Shown here: piece by piece, positions 50,848 to 59,495 of the stretch | Layout: the number at the start of each line of letters is the position of its first letter | Position numbering within the stretch: the first letter of the stretch is position 1 | Assembly: GCA_047626725.1 (NCBI GenBank) | Contig: JBLHSG010000018.1 | Coordinates: 1 to 64,000, forward strand | DNA from: Ascidiaceihabitans sp034111945 | GTDB lineage: Bacteria > Pseudomonadota > Alphaproteobacteria > Rhodobacterales > Rhodobacteraceae | Length of the DNA stretch: 64,000 bases | Direction of reading: 5' to 3' | Notes under the pieces: model-generated | Seen by the model: the letters and a program-made list of their open reading frames with translations, nothing else | Told to the model about the DNA's origin: nothing | Database searches by the model: none | Translations under genes and position numbers: made by a program

Positions 50848-51297
50848 GGCGTTGTGTTAATCTGGTCAAGGCGCGCGATCAAGCGCTTGTGCTCACAAGT
50901 AAGGGTGGGGTTGTCATGTGAAGTAAAAATACCCGTCACGATCAGCAGCGACACCGTCGATACTCGTTACACATTGCCTTGCTTGGGGCGCTAACCCCGA
51001 GGGATGGGCGCAAGGCAAGTACCGCTTTTCATGACGGGTCCGTTTGAATGTGTAGACTGGCAAGCAGTACCACACATCGAGACGACCGAGATTTTACAAC
51101 TCCACCCTTGAACTGATCTGCACGCATCAGCCACTTGTTAAGTCCCCGAGCTTGATATTAAGGCAGCTAGGAATAATTGATCAATGACATTCAAGTTGTT
51201 AGAGATTAATGGGAAAAGATCTGGCACGTTCCCCATTGCGATCGTTCTGGTGGAATTTTGGGCGGCAACACGGATCTAAAGGATAGGGACGATCACT
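50848..51297. other. 450-base gene-free stretch with nested inverted repeats
   Basis: No coding frame is convincing. Arms ACCCGTCA (50931-50938) and TGACGGGT (51032-51039) enclose TTGCCTTGC (50974-50982) and GCAAGGCAA (51010-51018), which enclose GGGG/CCCC (50985-50998): three nested stems. A further ATGTGT/ACACAT hairpin (51048-51077) follows. This could be a structured RNA or the leader of the gene at 51298. The motifs of tmRNA, SRP RNA and RNase P RNA are not seen. The 3' part holds AGGGAC, 8 bases before the next ATG. Confidence 0.55.
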
Positions 51298-51762
51298 ATG
51301 GCGGGAATTGGCAGCTACCTGAAAAAGCACACCGAGGCATTGGTAAAAGATGTTGGTATCGAACCGGCATGTGAGCTGACGGGGAAGTCAAAAGCGACCC
51401 TTGGGCGCTACTATTCTGATCATCCTGAACACGCGGATCGGTTCATGCCGATCGATGCTGTGGTCAACCTCGAGAAGGCGGCGGGTTATCCGCATGTCAC
51501 CAGCGCGCTGGCCGAATTGCAGGGCAATTCTATCTCAAGAGACGAGCGTCGGCCCAATGATACAGGCAAGGGCGGCGTAAATGCGGATGTTATTGCACTG
51601 GCACAGCGTTTTGCGATGTTGATGTCAGAATACCAACAATCGATCGAAGACGGTATTATTACGGTGAACGAAGCCAAGCGTTTGCTGCGCGAAACCAGCA
51701 TGCTGCAGCAAGTTTTGATTGATATGAAACTGCACCTTGAAGACGAAAATGTCGGAAGCTGA
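51298..51762 (+). CDS. Phage CII-like helix-turn-helix protein (tentative)
   Basis: 154 residues, no membrane segment. Residues about 18-70 (VGIEPACELTGKSKATLGRYYSDHPEHADRFMPIDAVVNLEKAAGY, key run ELTGKSKATLGRYYSD) look like the DNA-binding part of phage regulatory CII-type proteins, which end in a conserved PIDxxxxLExxxG. The C-terminal half is helical. No other phage gene is near, so it would be a domesticated regulator. It overlaps arsH by 14 bases, so the two are probably co-translated. Confidence 0.6.
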   Translation: MAGIGSYLKKHTEALVKDVGIEPACELTGKSKATLGRYYSDHPEHADRFMPIDAVVNLEKAAGYPHVTSALAELQGNSISRDERRPNDTGKGGVNADVIALAQRFAMLMSEYQQSIEDGIITVNEAKRLLRETSMLQQVLIDMKLHLEDENVGS

Positions 51763-52462
51763 AACGCCTGCGCTAAGGGCTGACCTGCTTCCTGATATTG
51801 ATGTCGATGCTTTGCGCGGACCCGGTGATCCGGGGCATCCGCCACGTATTTTGCTGCTGTACGGATCGCTCCGCGCAGAAAGCTATTCACGAAAATCCGC
51901 GGAAGAATCAGCGCGAATCCTCCGACGTTTGGGATGTGAAACCCGCATGTTTGACCCCTCTGGCTTGCCATTGGTCGATGATGCAGAGGCTGATCACAAA
52001 AAAGTTGTCGAGCTTCGGGAGTTGGTAATTTGGTCTGAGGGCATGGTTTGGTCCAGTCCCGAGCGTCACGGAGCAATGACCGGCGTGATGAAAACCCAGA
52101 TCGATTGGCTGCCTTTGTCGATGCAAGGCGGCATCCGGCCGACGCAGGGAAAAACGCTGGCCGTGATGCAAGTGTCTGGTGGATCGCAGTCGTTTAATGC
52201 GGTTAATCAGATGCGCATTTTGGGACGCTGGATGCGGATGGTCACGATCCCGAACCAATCAAGCATTCCCAAAGCCTGGCTTGAATTTGACAGTGAGGGG
52301 CGACTGCCCGCAGGGCCGCTGTACAATCGGGTCGTGGATGTGATGGAAGAGCTGGTTAAATTCACATGGTTGGTACGCGGACGTGCAGATTACATGGTTG
52401 ATCGTTATTCAGAGCGGGTAGAAACCGCAGCGGATGTTAACGCGCGGGTTTCAAAAGAGTAG
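51749..52462 (+). CDS. arsH: ArsH-type NADPH-dependent FMN reductase
   Basis: 237 residues from ATG 51749; a TTG at 51737 is less likely. HPPRILLLYGSLRAESYSRK is the FMN phosphate-binding loop of flavodoxin-like reductases, VWSSPERHGAMTGVMKTQIDWLP and VMQVSGGSQSFNAVNQMRILGRWMRM, key run VSGGSQSFNAVNQMRILGR, are ArsH signatures. ArsH oxidises trivalent organoarsenicals or reduces quinones. No arsR, arsB or arsC is nearby. It overlaps the CII-like gene by 14 bases, and a hairpin follows the stop. Confidence 0.9.
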   Translation: MSEAETPALRADLLPDIDVDALRGPGDPGHPPRILLLYGSLRAESYSRKSAEESARILRRLGCETRMFDPSGLPLVDDAEADHKKVVELRELVIWSEGMVWSSPERHGAMTGVMKTQIDWLPLSMQGGIRPTQGKTLAVMQVSGGSQSFNAVNQMRILGRWMRMVTIPNQSSIPKAWLEFDSEGRLPAGPLYNRVVDVMEELVKFTWLVRGRADYMVDRYSERVETAADVNARVSKE

Positions 52463-52467
52463 AGCGT

Positions 52468-52502
52468 CTGGTGGGCTGTTTTGCCGTGGCAAAAAGCGCC
52501 CA
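52468..52502. terminator. Two-tier hairpin between convergent arsH and KAS III genes
   Basis: GGTGGGC (52468-52474) pairs with GCCCACC (52496-52502), and inside TTTTGCC (52477-52483) pairs with GGCAAAA (52486-52492). The stem is symmetrical, so it can end transcription from both sides, although no terminal T tract is present. Confidence 0.55.
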
Positions 52503-52526
52503 CCCGCCGACCCGAATACGAAGTGT

Positions 52527-53651
52527 TTAGTCGTGCCGTTCCACAATCACAGAGCCGACAGAATAGCCCGCGCCAAACGAGCAGATCAGCCCTACATCGC
52601 CATTTTTCAGATCATCTGAATATTTTGAGAACGCGATGATTGAGCCCGCCGAGGACGTGTTTGCGTAATCTTGGAGAATGTTGGGTTGCTCGCCTGCTTC
52701 TGGGCTGCGGCCTAGGACTTTTTTCCCGATAAAATCGTTCATGGACTTGTTGGCCTGGTGCAGCCAAAGGCGTTTTAGATCATTGGCTTGAATGCCAATG
52801 TCGGACATATGGTCAGCGATATGTGCGCTGACCATTGGTAGGACTTCTTTGAATACTTTACGCCCGTTTTGCATGAATTGCATATCACGACGATCGGCTG
52901 TGCCGTCCGGACGTGAGCGACGCAAAAAGCCATTGTTGTTGCGGATATTGTTAGAAAAATCTGTCGCACAACGTGTTGATTTAATTTTGAAATATGGGCC
53001 AGTGGCATCTTCTGCCCGTTCAATCAGGGTTGCTGTTGCAACGTCCCCGAATATAAAATGGCAGTCGCGGTCACGCCATTCGAGGTGCGCCGAACAGATT
53101 TCCGGGTTCACAACCAACGCACTTTTGATGCTGCCAGAACGGATCATATCTGCGGCGGCCTGAATTCCGAATGTGGCGGACGAACAGGCGACATTCATAT
53201 CAAATGCGAAGCCGTTGATGCCCAACAAGTCTTGGATTTCGATTGCAACGGCTGGATACGCACGTTCCAAGTTTGAGGCAGCACAAATGACGGCATCAAC
53301 ATCGGCGGCGGTTTTTCCAGCTTGGGCCAGTGCCTTTTTTGCGGCATCTAACGCCATTTCAGCCATCAAAGACGGGTCATCATCACTGCGTTGAGGTAAC
53401 GTAGGATGCATCACGTCAGGGTTTAATATGCCTTCCTTATCAATAACATAACGGCTTTCTATGCCGGATGCCTTAAAGATGAACTCTTCGGAAGAATGCG
53501 GTTTTGCATCGATTTCGCCAGCGTCGATCTGATCTTTGTGCTGTGCATTAAATTTGTCGGCATATGCATTAAACGCAATCACCAATTCCGCGTTGCTGAT
53601 CGTATTTTTTGGGGTGAAAACCCCAGTACCGGTGATCGCAGGAGTATGCAT
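52527..53651 (-). CDS. Beta-ketoacyl-ACP synthase III family (FabH-like)
   Basis: 374 residues from ATG 53651 with AAAGG 6 bases upstream; the frame to 54008 is antisense to the next gene. The catalytic triad is complete: Cys156 in DMNVACSSATFG, His298 in RLWLHQANKSMNDF and Asn331 in YANTSSAGSI. It is longer than housekeeping FabH (about 320), with an extra segment around residues 30-60 (KFNAQHKDQIDAGEIDAKP). It probably starts fatty-acid or specialised acyl chains. A second copy for branched or unusual lipids is possible; no acyl-chain partners are adjacent. Confidence 0.9.
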   Translation of the reverse strand: MHTPAITGTGVFTPKNTISNAELVIAFNAYADKFNAQHKDQIDAGEIDAKPHSSEEFIFKASGIESRYVIDKEGILNPDVMHPTLPQRSDDDPSLMAEMALDAAKKALAQAGKTAADVDAVICAASNLERAYPAVAIEIQDLLGINGFAFDMNVACSSATFGIQAAADMIRSGSIKSALVVNPEICSAHLEWRDRDCHFIFGDVATATLIERAEDATGPYFKIKSTRCATDFSNNIRNNNGFLRRSRPDGTADRRDMQFMQNGRKVFKEVLPMVSAHIADHMSDIGIQANDLKRLWLHQANKSMNDFIGKKVLGRSPEAGEQPNILQDYANTSSAGSIIAFSKYSDDLKNGDVGLICSFGAGYSVGSVIVERHD

Positions 53652-53816
53652 AAGAAGCCTTTCGTGGTTCGCGTGATTTGGGGGCATCCGAGCCAAAAGG
53701 TCAAGGGTTTGCGGCCTTGTTCGCGTTCTGGGATGGGTATGTGTGGTGCTTGATAACCCTATGTTAAACGGTTTGTGACACCTACAGGCATGGATATTCA
53801 GAACGAAGGGCCTGGG

Positions 53817-54695
53817 GTGACGCAACGCATCTGTAGTGCTGGTTTGATATGCTGGTTTGCCCTGTGTTTCGGGGTGCAGACGGCAGTTGCTGAAAACGAT
53901 ACTCAGATTTTTGCGCGTCTGGGAATGATTGAACATCAGGCAATGTTGGCGCATCGCATGACGAAATCGGCCTGCCTTGTGATGATGGGCGCTGATGCCA
54001 AAGAACATGCCGAAGTGGCGTTGTTAACGGCCCAACAGTTTGAAACGCAAATGCAGGTGTTGATTAACGGCGATGCGGCGCACGGAATCGGTAAGGAAAA
54101 TGACGTTGAATTACGCGCTGCTTTGGAAAACGCACAGGCATTTTCGAATGGACTAACAGCATCATCAGCGCAGATTGCATCGGGGGATTTTCATTCCGTT
54201 CCTGTGGGTTTGATGATTTCACGCAACGGTGCTGTGGCCAACAGAATGGAAGACATCAGGCAGGGTACGCTTGCGCGGTATTCATCGGAATTGCGTCAAA
54301 ACGACTTGGTAAATACAGTCCATTGGGCCAATGCGCAAAACGCCCTTATCCAAGAACTGCTGCGCGACTTATGTTTTATCACGCTTGATATCAGTGATGC
54401 GGGTGCAAAGGGTGCGTTGCTAGAGAAACTGGCGGTTTTCGAAGAACGTTCCGTCTTGCTTAAAATCGGCAGCGCACCGGATGACATTGCCAAAGCGCCC
54501 AGCATTCACATCAAAATTGAACTTGGAAAAGTGATTACCAGATGGGGTAAAATCAAACCCTACCTTGAGGCTGCGGCCGCAGGTGAAACGGCTGACCTGT
54601 CTGATATACAGCTCGCGTATGTGTACGGTGAGGCAATCACAGCAAACATGAAAAAGATATTGGATCGTTATGCAAAGTTGTCGCCAGCCGGTTGA
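53817..54695 (+). CDS. Stand-alone PilJ/type IV pili sensor N-domain protein, periplasmic
   Basis: 292 residues from GTG 53817, chosen because AAGGG lies 6 bases upstream and the product then opens with a clean signal peptide (RICSAGLICWFALCFGVQTAVA). GMIEHQAMLAHRMTKSACLVMMG is the PilJ-type N-domain motif (the R-x-x-LSQRMAKAACL helix), which in larger proteins senses ligands outside the membrane. No kinase, HAMP or methyl-accepting domain follows. It looks like a free periplasmic sensor domain or binding protein. A hairpin overlaps its stop. Confidence 0.68.
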   Translation: MTQRICSAGLICWFALCFGVQTAVAENDTQIFARLGMIEHQAMLAHRMTKSACLVMMGADAKEHAEVALLTAQQFETQMQVLINGDAAHGIGKENDVELRAALENAQAFSNGLTASSAQIASGDFHSVPVGLMISRNGAVANRMEDIRQGTLARYSSELRQNDLVNTVHWANAQNALIQELLRDLCFITLDISDAGAKGALLEKLAVFEERSVLLKIGSAPDDIAKAPSIHIKIELGKVITRWGKIKPYLEAAAAGETADLSDIQLAYVYGEAITANMKKILDRYAKLSPAG

Positions 54696-54712
54696 TCATA
54701 CAAACGGCTGGC
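54683..54712 (+). repeat. Hairpin at the 3' end of the PilJ-domain gene
   Basis: GCCAGCCG (54683-54690) and CGGCTGGC (54705-54712) are perfectly complementary, enclosing the TGA stop. It could end transcription before carB, but no T tract follows. Confidence 0.5.
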
Positions 54713-54721
54713 TGACATGCC

Positions 54722-57700
54722 TTAACCTTGCAAGGATTTCACGACTACATCGCCTTCAGCTTGTTCTTTGATGGCAAGGGCCGCGGCGTAACTGGCAGCA
54801 GCCGTCGTGAAATACGGGATTTTGTCATACAGCGCGATAGAGCGGATTGATTTGGAATCCTCAACCGCTTGCGCGCCTTCAGTCGTATTCATAACCAAAT
54901 GAATACATTCGTCTTTCATCATGTCTGTGATGTCAGGGCGGCCTTCGTACACTTTGTTTACTGTGCCGCATGGCACGTCGTTTTCAACCAACCATGCCGC
55001 TGTGCCGCTTGTTCCAACAAAGGTAAAGCCAAGGTCGGTTAGCACCCGTGCGCCGTCTAACATATCGGCCGTTTTATCCGCGTCTTTGATCGAAATGAAC
55101 ACGCAACCTTCGCGGGGCAGCGGGTTACCCGCACCCATTTGTGCCTTGAGGAATGCGCGTGGGAATGTGCGATCCCAGCCCATGACTTCGCCGGTTGAGC
55201 GCATTTCTGGCCCCAAAATCGTATCAACGCCGGGGAACCGCGCGAATGGTAGCACCGCTTCTTTGACTGAAAACCATGGCATATTCGGGTCGGCCAACGT
55301 CATCGGATCGCCCAATGGCAACACGTCGTCATAACCTGCGTCTGCGTCATAGGGTTCGCGCATCGGAAAGTTTGTCAGCGGTTCGCCGGCCATAACGCGC
55401 GCGGCGATGGATGCGATCGCGCTATCGGTGGCTTTTGCGACAAACGGTACGGTGCGGCTGGCGCGTGGATTGACCTCGATCAAGAAAATCTCGTCGACGC
55501 CTTCATCGTTTGCCTTGATCGCAAACTGGATGTTCATCAATCCAACGACGTTTAGCCCGTGTGCCAAAGCGTGAGTTTGTTTTTCGATCTCGGCCAAAAT
55601 CTCTTTTGACAGGGAATACGGTGGCAATGAACAGGCGCTGTCACCGGAGTGTACGCCGGCTTCTTCGATGTGTTGCATGATGCCGGCAACGTGCACGTTT
55701 GTGCCATCACAGATCGCGTCGACGTCCAGTTCCACAGCACCTGACAAATAGCTATCTAGCAACACAGGGCTGTCGCCCGAGACAACAACGGCCTCGGAAA
55801 TATAGCGCTCCAACTGTGCTTGATCGCGCACGATTTCCATGGCGCGGCCACCCAAAACATACGAGGGGCGGATCACGAGGGGGAACCCGATTTCCTTGGC
55901 GATTTCCATGGCTTCTGCATCAGAATGGGCAAGACCGTTGTGCGGCTGTTTCAGGCCAAGTTTCTCGACCAGATCAGCAAATCGTTCGCGGTCTTCGGCC
56001 AGATCAATCGCGTCGGGCGAGGTGCCAAGGATCGGGATGCCTTCGTCTTGCAACGCTTGGGCGATTTTCAAAGGTGTTTGGCCGCCAAATTGAACTATGA
56101 CGCCGTGCAGGGTGCCATTTTCCTGCTCAACGCGCAGAATTTCCATGACATGTTCGAATGTCAGGGGTTCAAAATACAATCGGTCCGATGTGTCGTAGTC
56201 GGTCGAAACTGTTTCCGGATTGCAGTTGACCATGATGGTTTCATAGCCCGCGTCGGTCAGCGCGTAGCAGGCGTGGCAGCAGCAATAATCGAATTCGATG
56301 CCTTGGCCGATACGGTTTGGACCGCCGCCCAGAATGACCACTTTTTTGCGATCTGACGGGCGTGCTTCGCATTCGACGTCACCCATCATCGGGGCTTCGT
56401 AGGTGGAATACATGTAGGGTGTTTGCGCTTCGAATTCGGCGGCACATGTGTCGATGCGCTTGAATGATGCGACAACACCGACGGCGCGACGTGCAGCGCG
56501 AACATCTTTTTCAGATGACTTTGCCAAAATCGCCAGACGCGCGTCGGTAAAGCCCATCATTTTCAGGGCGCGCAGGCCGTGTTCGTCTTTGGGTAGGCCG
56601 TCGGCAATAACGTCTGCTTCGGCTTCGATGATTTCGCGAATACGGGCAAGGAACCACGGGTCAAACGATGTGACCGCAAAGATTTCATCGTCCGTCAGCC
56701 CATGGCGCATAGCTTGGGCGATTGTGCGCATGCGATCCGGTGTGGTTTTGCTGATTGCTTTGACAACTGCGGCCTTATCAGGGGCTCCGGGGATGTCGAT
56801 GTCGTCAAAACCGGTCAGGCCGGATTCCATCGATGCCAGTGCTTTTTGCATGGATTCGTGGATTGTGCGGCCAATTGCCATCGTTTCGCCGACAGATTTC
56901 ATCGCCGTTGTCAGGTATGGCTCCGCGCCGGGGAATTTCTCGAATGCGAATTTTGGGATTTTCGTGACGACATAATCGATTGTTGGTTCAAACGATGCCG
57001 GCGTGACGCCCGTGATGTCGTTGTCCAGTTCGTCCAGCGTGTATCCAACCGCCAATTTCGCGGCGATTTTGGCAATCGGGAAACCTGTGGCTTTTGATGC
57101 AAGGGCCGAAGACCGCGACACGCGCGGGTTCATTTCGATGACAACCATGCGTCCGTCGGCGGGGTTCATGGCCCACTGCACGTTTGATCCGCCGGTTTCC
57201 ACGCCAATTTCGCGTAAAACCGCGATCGAGTGATTCCGCATGATTTGGTATTCTTTGTCGGTCAACGTCAGGGCAGGGGCCACGGTAATGGAATCACCTG
57301 TGTGGACGCCCATGGGGTCGACGTTTTCGATGGCGCAGACGATGATCGCGTTGTCAGCGGTGTCGCGCACCACTTCCATTTCGAATTCTTTCCAACCGAT
57401 CAGGCTTTCGTCCACAAGGATTTGGCCGACGGGTGATGCGTCCATGCCGGTGCGGCAGAAATGTTCGTATTCGTCGCGGTTGTACGCGATGCCGCCGCCT
57501 GTGCCGCCCATGGTAAATGCAGGGCGAATGATGGCCGGTAGGCCGACGTAATCCAGTGATTCAACCGCCAGTGCCACGCCCGCAGACAGGTCTTTTTTGC
57601 CGTCGGCACCTTTGGGGGCTGTGACGATTGTGGCCTTTGGGTTTTCGATGCCCAGACGGTCCATCGCTTCGCGGAACAGCTTGCGATCTTCTGCCATTTC

Positions 57701-58069
57701 AATGGCTTCGCGCTTTGCCCCGATCATTTCGACGTTGTATTTTGCCAGCACGCCCATTTCCTCAAGCGCAAGCGAGGTGTTCAAACCGGTCTGTCCGCCC
57801 ATGGTTGGCAGCAAGGCGTCGGGGCGTTCTTTTTCGATAATTTTGGCAACAACTTCGGGTGTGATCGGCTCGATGTAGGTTGCGTCTGCCATGCCGGGAT
57901 CGGTCATGATCGTCGCAGGGTTCGAGTTGACCAGAATGATCCGGTAACCTTCTTCGCGCAGCGCTTTGCAGGCTTGTGCGCCCGAATAGTCAAATTCGCA
58001 GGCTTGGCCAATCACGATAGGCCCCGCACCAATGATCATAATCGACTTTATGTCGGTTCTCTTTGGCAT
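54722..58069 (-). CDS. carB: Carbamoyl-phosphate synthase large subunit
   Basis: 1115 residues from ATG 58069 (MPKRTDIKSIMIIGAGPIVIGQACEFDYSG); a start five codons earlier is possible. Two ATP-grasp halves are visible: the first near residues 1-400 with MGGTGGGIAYN and the second near 560-940 with VILGGGPNRIGQGIEFDYCCC and PSYVLGGRAMEIV. The C-terminal allosteric domain follows with MLDGARVLTDLGFTFVGTSGTA. It makes carbamoyl phosphate from bicarbonate, ATP and ammonia from CarA, for pyrimidines and arginine. carA is not in this window. The leader holds a tandem palindrome. Confidence 0.97.
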   Translation of the reverse strand: MPKRTDIKSIMIIGAGPIVIGQACEFDYSGAQACKALREEGYRIILVNSNPATIMTDPGMADATYIEPITPEVVAKIIEKERPDALLPTMGGQTGLNTSLALEEMGVLAKYNVEMIGAKREAIEMAEDRKLFREAMDRLGIENPKATIVTAPKGADGKKDLSAGVALAVESLDYVGLPAIIRPAFTMGGTGGGIAYNRDEYEHFCRTGMDASPVGQILVDESLIGWKEFEMEVVRDTADNAIIVCAIENVDPMGVHTGDSITVAPALTLTDKEYQIMRNHSIAVLREIGVETGGSNVQWAMNPADGRMVVIEMNPRVSRSSALASKATGFPIAKIAAKLAVGYTLDELDNDITGVTPASFEPTIDYVVTKIPKFAFEKFPGAEPYLTTAMKSVGETMAIGRTIHESMQKALASMESGLTGFDDIDIPGAPDKAAVVKAISKTTPDRMRTIAQAMRHGLTDDEIFAVTSFDPWFLARIREIIEAEADVIADGLPKDEHGLRALKMMGFTDARLAILAKSSEKDVRAARRAVGVVASFKRIDTCAAEFEAQTPYMYSTYEAPMMGDVECEARPSDRKKVVILGGGPNRIGQGIEFDYCCCHACYALTDAGYETIMVNCNPETVSTDYDTSDRLYFEPLTFEHVMEILRVEQENGTLHGVIVQFGGQTPLKIAQALQDEGIPILGTSPDAIDLAEDRERFADLVEKLGLKQPHNGLAHSDAEAMEIAKEIGFPLVIRPSYVLGGRAMEIVRDQAQLERYISEAVVVSGDSPVLLDSYLSGAVELDVDAICDGTNVHVAGIMQHIEEAGVHSGDSACSLPPYSLSKEILAEIEKQTHALAHGLNVVGLMNIQFAIKANDEGVDEIFLIEVNPRASRTVPFVAKATDSAIASIAARVMAGEPLTNFPMREPYDADAGYDDVLPLGDPMTLADPNMPWFSVKEAVLPFARFPGVDTILGPEMRSTGEVMGWDRTFPRAFLKAQMGAGNPLPREGCVFISIKDADKTADMLDGARVLTDLGFTFVGTSGTAAWLVENDVPCGTVNKVYEGRPDITDMMKDECIHLVMNTTEGAQAVEDSKSIRSIALYDKIPYFTTAAASYAAALAIKEQAEGDVVVKSLQG

Positions 58070-58097
58070 GGTTTCGGCCCCCATTTATGTCAAGTTT

Positions 58098-58153
58098 CGT
58101 GCCAGCGGCACGTCGCAAATTATCGTGCCACTGGCACGTCGCAAATTATCGTG
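58098..58153. repeat. Two tandem 26-base units with palindromic cores, upstream of carB
   Basis: GGCACGTCGCAAATTATCGTG is repeated at 58107-58127 and 58133-58153 (period 26). Each unit is preceded by CGTGCC, giving dyads CGTGCC-AGC-GGCACG (58099-58113) and CGTGCCA-C-TGGCACG (58125-58139). The units lie between the predicted carB promoter and its ATG, so they may be tandem operator sites or two leader hairpins. Confidence 0.85.
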
Positions 58154-58154
58154 G

Positions 58155-58182
58155 GTTATAGGCATGGGGGCGGCTGTTGCAA
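58155..58182 (-). promoter_or_regulatory. Predicted carB promoter
   Basis: On the minus strand, TTGCAA (58182-58177), 16-base spacer, TATAAC (58160-58155). The start site would fall near 58148, inside the first palindromic unit. Confidence 0.55.
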
Positions 58183-58216
58183 GGGGGTTTCCCTGTCAGC
58201 GCGCCTTTGGCCGTGT

Positions 58217-58984
58217 TTATCCAGACTTTGCCTGAACCGCATCGAGGAACACGCGCACCGAGCCTTCGAATTTGCGGGGTTTTTCAGCGTGCAGCCAATG
58301 GCCTGTATCCGGGATCTTGGCAAAGCGAGCATGCGGGAACAGCGGTTTGATCAGGCTGCGGTGTTCAGGCAGGACGTAATTTGAATTTCCGCCTGATAAA
58401 AACAGGGTCGGGCCGTCATACGCGCCGCTGAGATCAGGAAACCCGATGATATCCGGCATTTGTGCGCCAAGGACGTCTAGGTTTAGCTTCCAACCTTTGG
58501 CCTTTACGTCGAGCGATTGCAGTAGAAACGGCTGCACGTCGGGGTCCACATTTTGCGCGTCCATTTGCGCAATCGCATCAGAACGCCGCGAAATGACGGA
58601 AAGATCGATGGCCTGCATCGCGGTAACCAAATGCATCTGCGTATGGCCATATTGAACAGGCGCAATATCAGCGATGATCAGACTGCGCACCAAATCGGGG
58701 CGGGTAATCGCCAATGTCATGGCGGTTTTGCCGCCCATAGAATGGCCCAGCACGTCCATTGGCGCGCCGATATGTTCAATCACCTGCACCAGATCGTCTG
58801 CCATATCGGTGTACGAATTGCTGTCAAAGCGTGGGCTATCACCGTGATTGCGCATATCCACGCTGATCACGCGCCGCGTGTCGGACAGGCGTTTGGCAAT
58901 CACACCCCAATTGCGCGCGGATCCAAACAGACCGTGGGCGATAAGCAGGGTAGGGCCAGTACCAATATCAGTGTAATTCAGCAT
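58217..58984 (-). CDS. Alpha/beta hydrolase (YbfF-like esterase)
   Basis: 255 residues from ATG 58984 (MLNYTDIGTGPTLLIAHGLFGSARNW); the frame to 59266 is not family-like. Oxyanion HGLFGSARNWG, RVISVDMRNHGDSP, nucleophile elbow DVLGHSMGGKTAM (Ser near residue 92) and catalytic His in IPDTGHWLHAEKP are all present. The pattern fits the YbfF/ABHD11 esterase branch that cleaves short acyl esters. It precedes carB on the same strand with 147 bases between. Confidence 0.9.
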   Translation of the reverse strand: MLNYTDIGTGPTLLIAHGLFGSARNWGVIAKRLSDTRRVISVDMRNHGDSPRFDSNSYTDMADDLVQVIEHIGAPMDVLGHSMGGKTAMTLAITRPDLVRSLIIADIAPVQYGHTQMHLVTAMQAIDLSVISRRSDAIAQMDAQNVDPDVQPFLLQSLDVKAKGWKLNLDVLGAQMPDIIGFPDLSGAYDGPTLFLSGGNSNYVLPEHRSLIKPLFPHARFAKIPDTGHWLHAEKPRKFEGSVRVFLDAVQAKSG

Positions 58985-59059
58985 GAGGTTTAAGTAGCGC
59001 ACTGCGCCTCTGGTCGCCAGATGTATTGAAGCACGCAGCACTTGGGGGTAGAAAGCCGC

Positions 59060-59434
59060 ATGGAAATTGAAGCCGACATTAACGCCAAAGCAGAAACGCT
59101 GCGCAAAGCACTGCACGCGAAACTCAGCATGAGCGGGCGTAGTTTTGCCGGAACCGTGCGCCGTGCCGGTCGTTTGTTGCCGCGTCGGATCAGGCGGCAG
59201 GCAGATGTGATCATCAAGGCGCAAGAGCTGGGCGGCCATCCTAAACTGATGCGCATGGTGGATCAAAAGGCGGTGGATGCCGCGTTTAAGGACATCAAAA
59301 CCTATCTGGGTCGGATTGATCCGGCAGATCGCAAGCGTGCGTGGTGGCTAAAGTGGACGGGTCTGAACGTGATGAATGTTCTGATCGTTATGTCCGGTTT
59401 TGTGATCTGGCTGGTCTGGTCCGGTCATATTTGA
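59060..59434 (+). CDS. Hypothetical protein with C-terminal membrane helix
   Basis: 124 residues from ATG 59060. A helical charged N-terminus (ADINAKAETLRKALHAKLSM) is followed by a basic stretch (VRRAGRLLPRRIRRQADVIIKAQELGGHPKL, key run RRAGRLLPRRIRRQAD) and a single membrane helix at the end (about 104-122, GLNVMNVLIVMSGFVIWLVW). I recognise no family, though similar small proteins are common in roseobacters. It is divergent from the hydrolase and lies 61 bases before the TetR gene. Confidence 0.7.
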   Translation: MEIEADINAKAETLRKALHAKLSMSGRSFAGTVRRAGRLLPRRIRRQADVIIKAQELGGHPKLMRMVDQKAVDAAFKDIKTYLGRIDPADRKRAWWLKWTGLNVMNVLIVMSGFVIWLVWSGHI

Positions 59435-59495
59435 GGCTTTGCAAGGTCGCGTCCTGCGCCTATGAATGAACCGCGTTCAACCACGGGGATGTGTC

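Noticed and set aside
51200..51240. Sigma-54 promoter (TGGCACG and TTGC) before the CII-like gene
   Set aside because: The GG to GC distance is 3 bases too long for the -24/-12 pattern.
57105..57130. Third copy of the GNAT/ppaC hairpin repeat (CGCGACACGCGCG)
   Set aside because: The short match is inside the carB coding region and does not extend to the flanks of the repeat.
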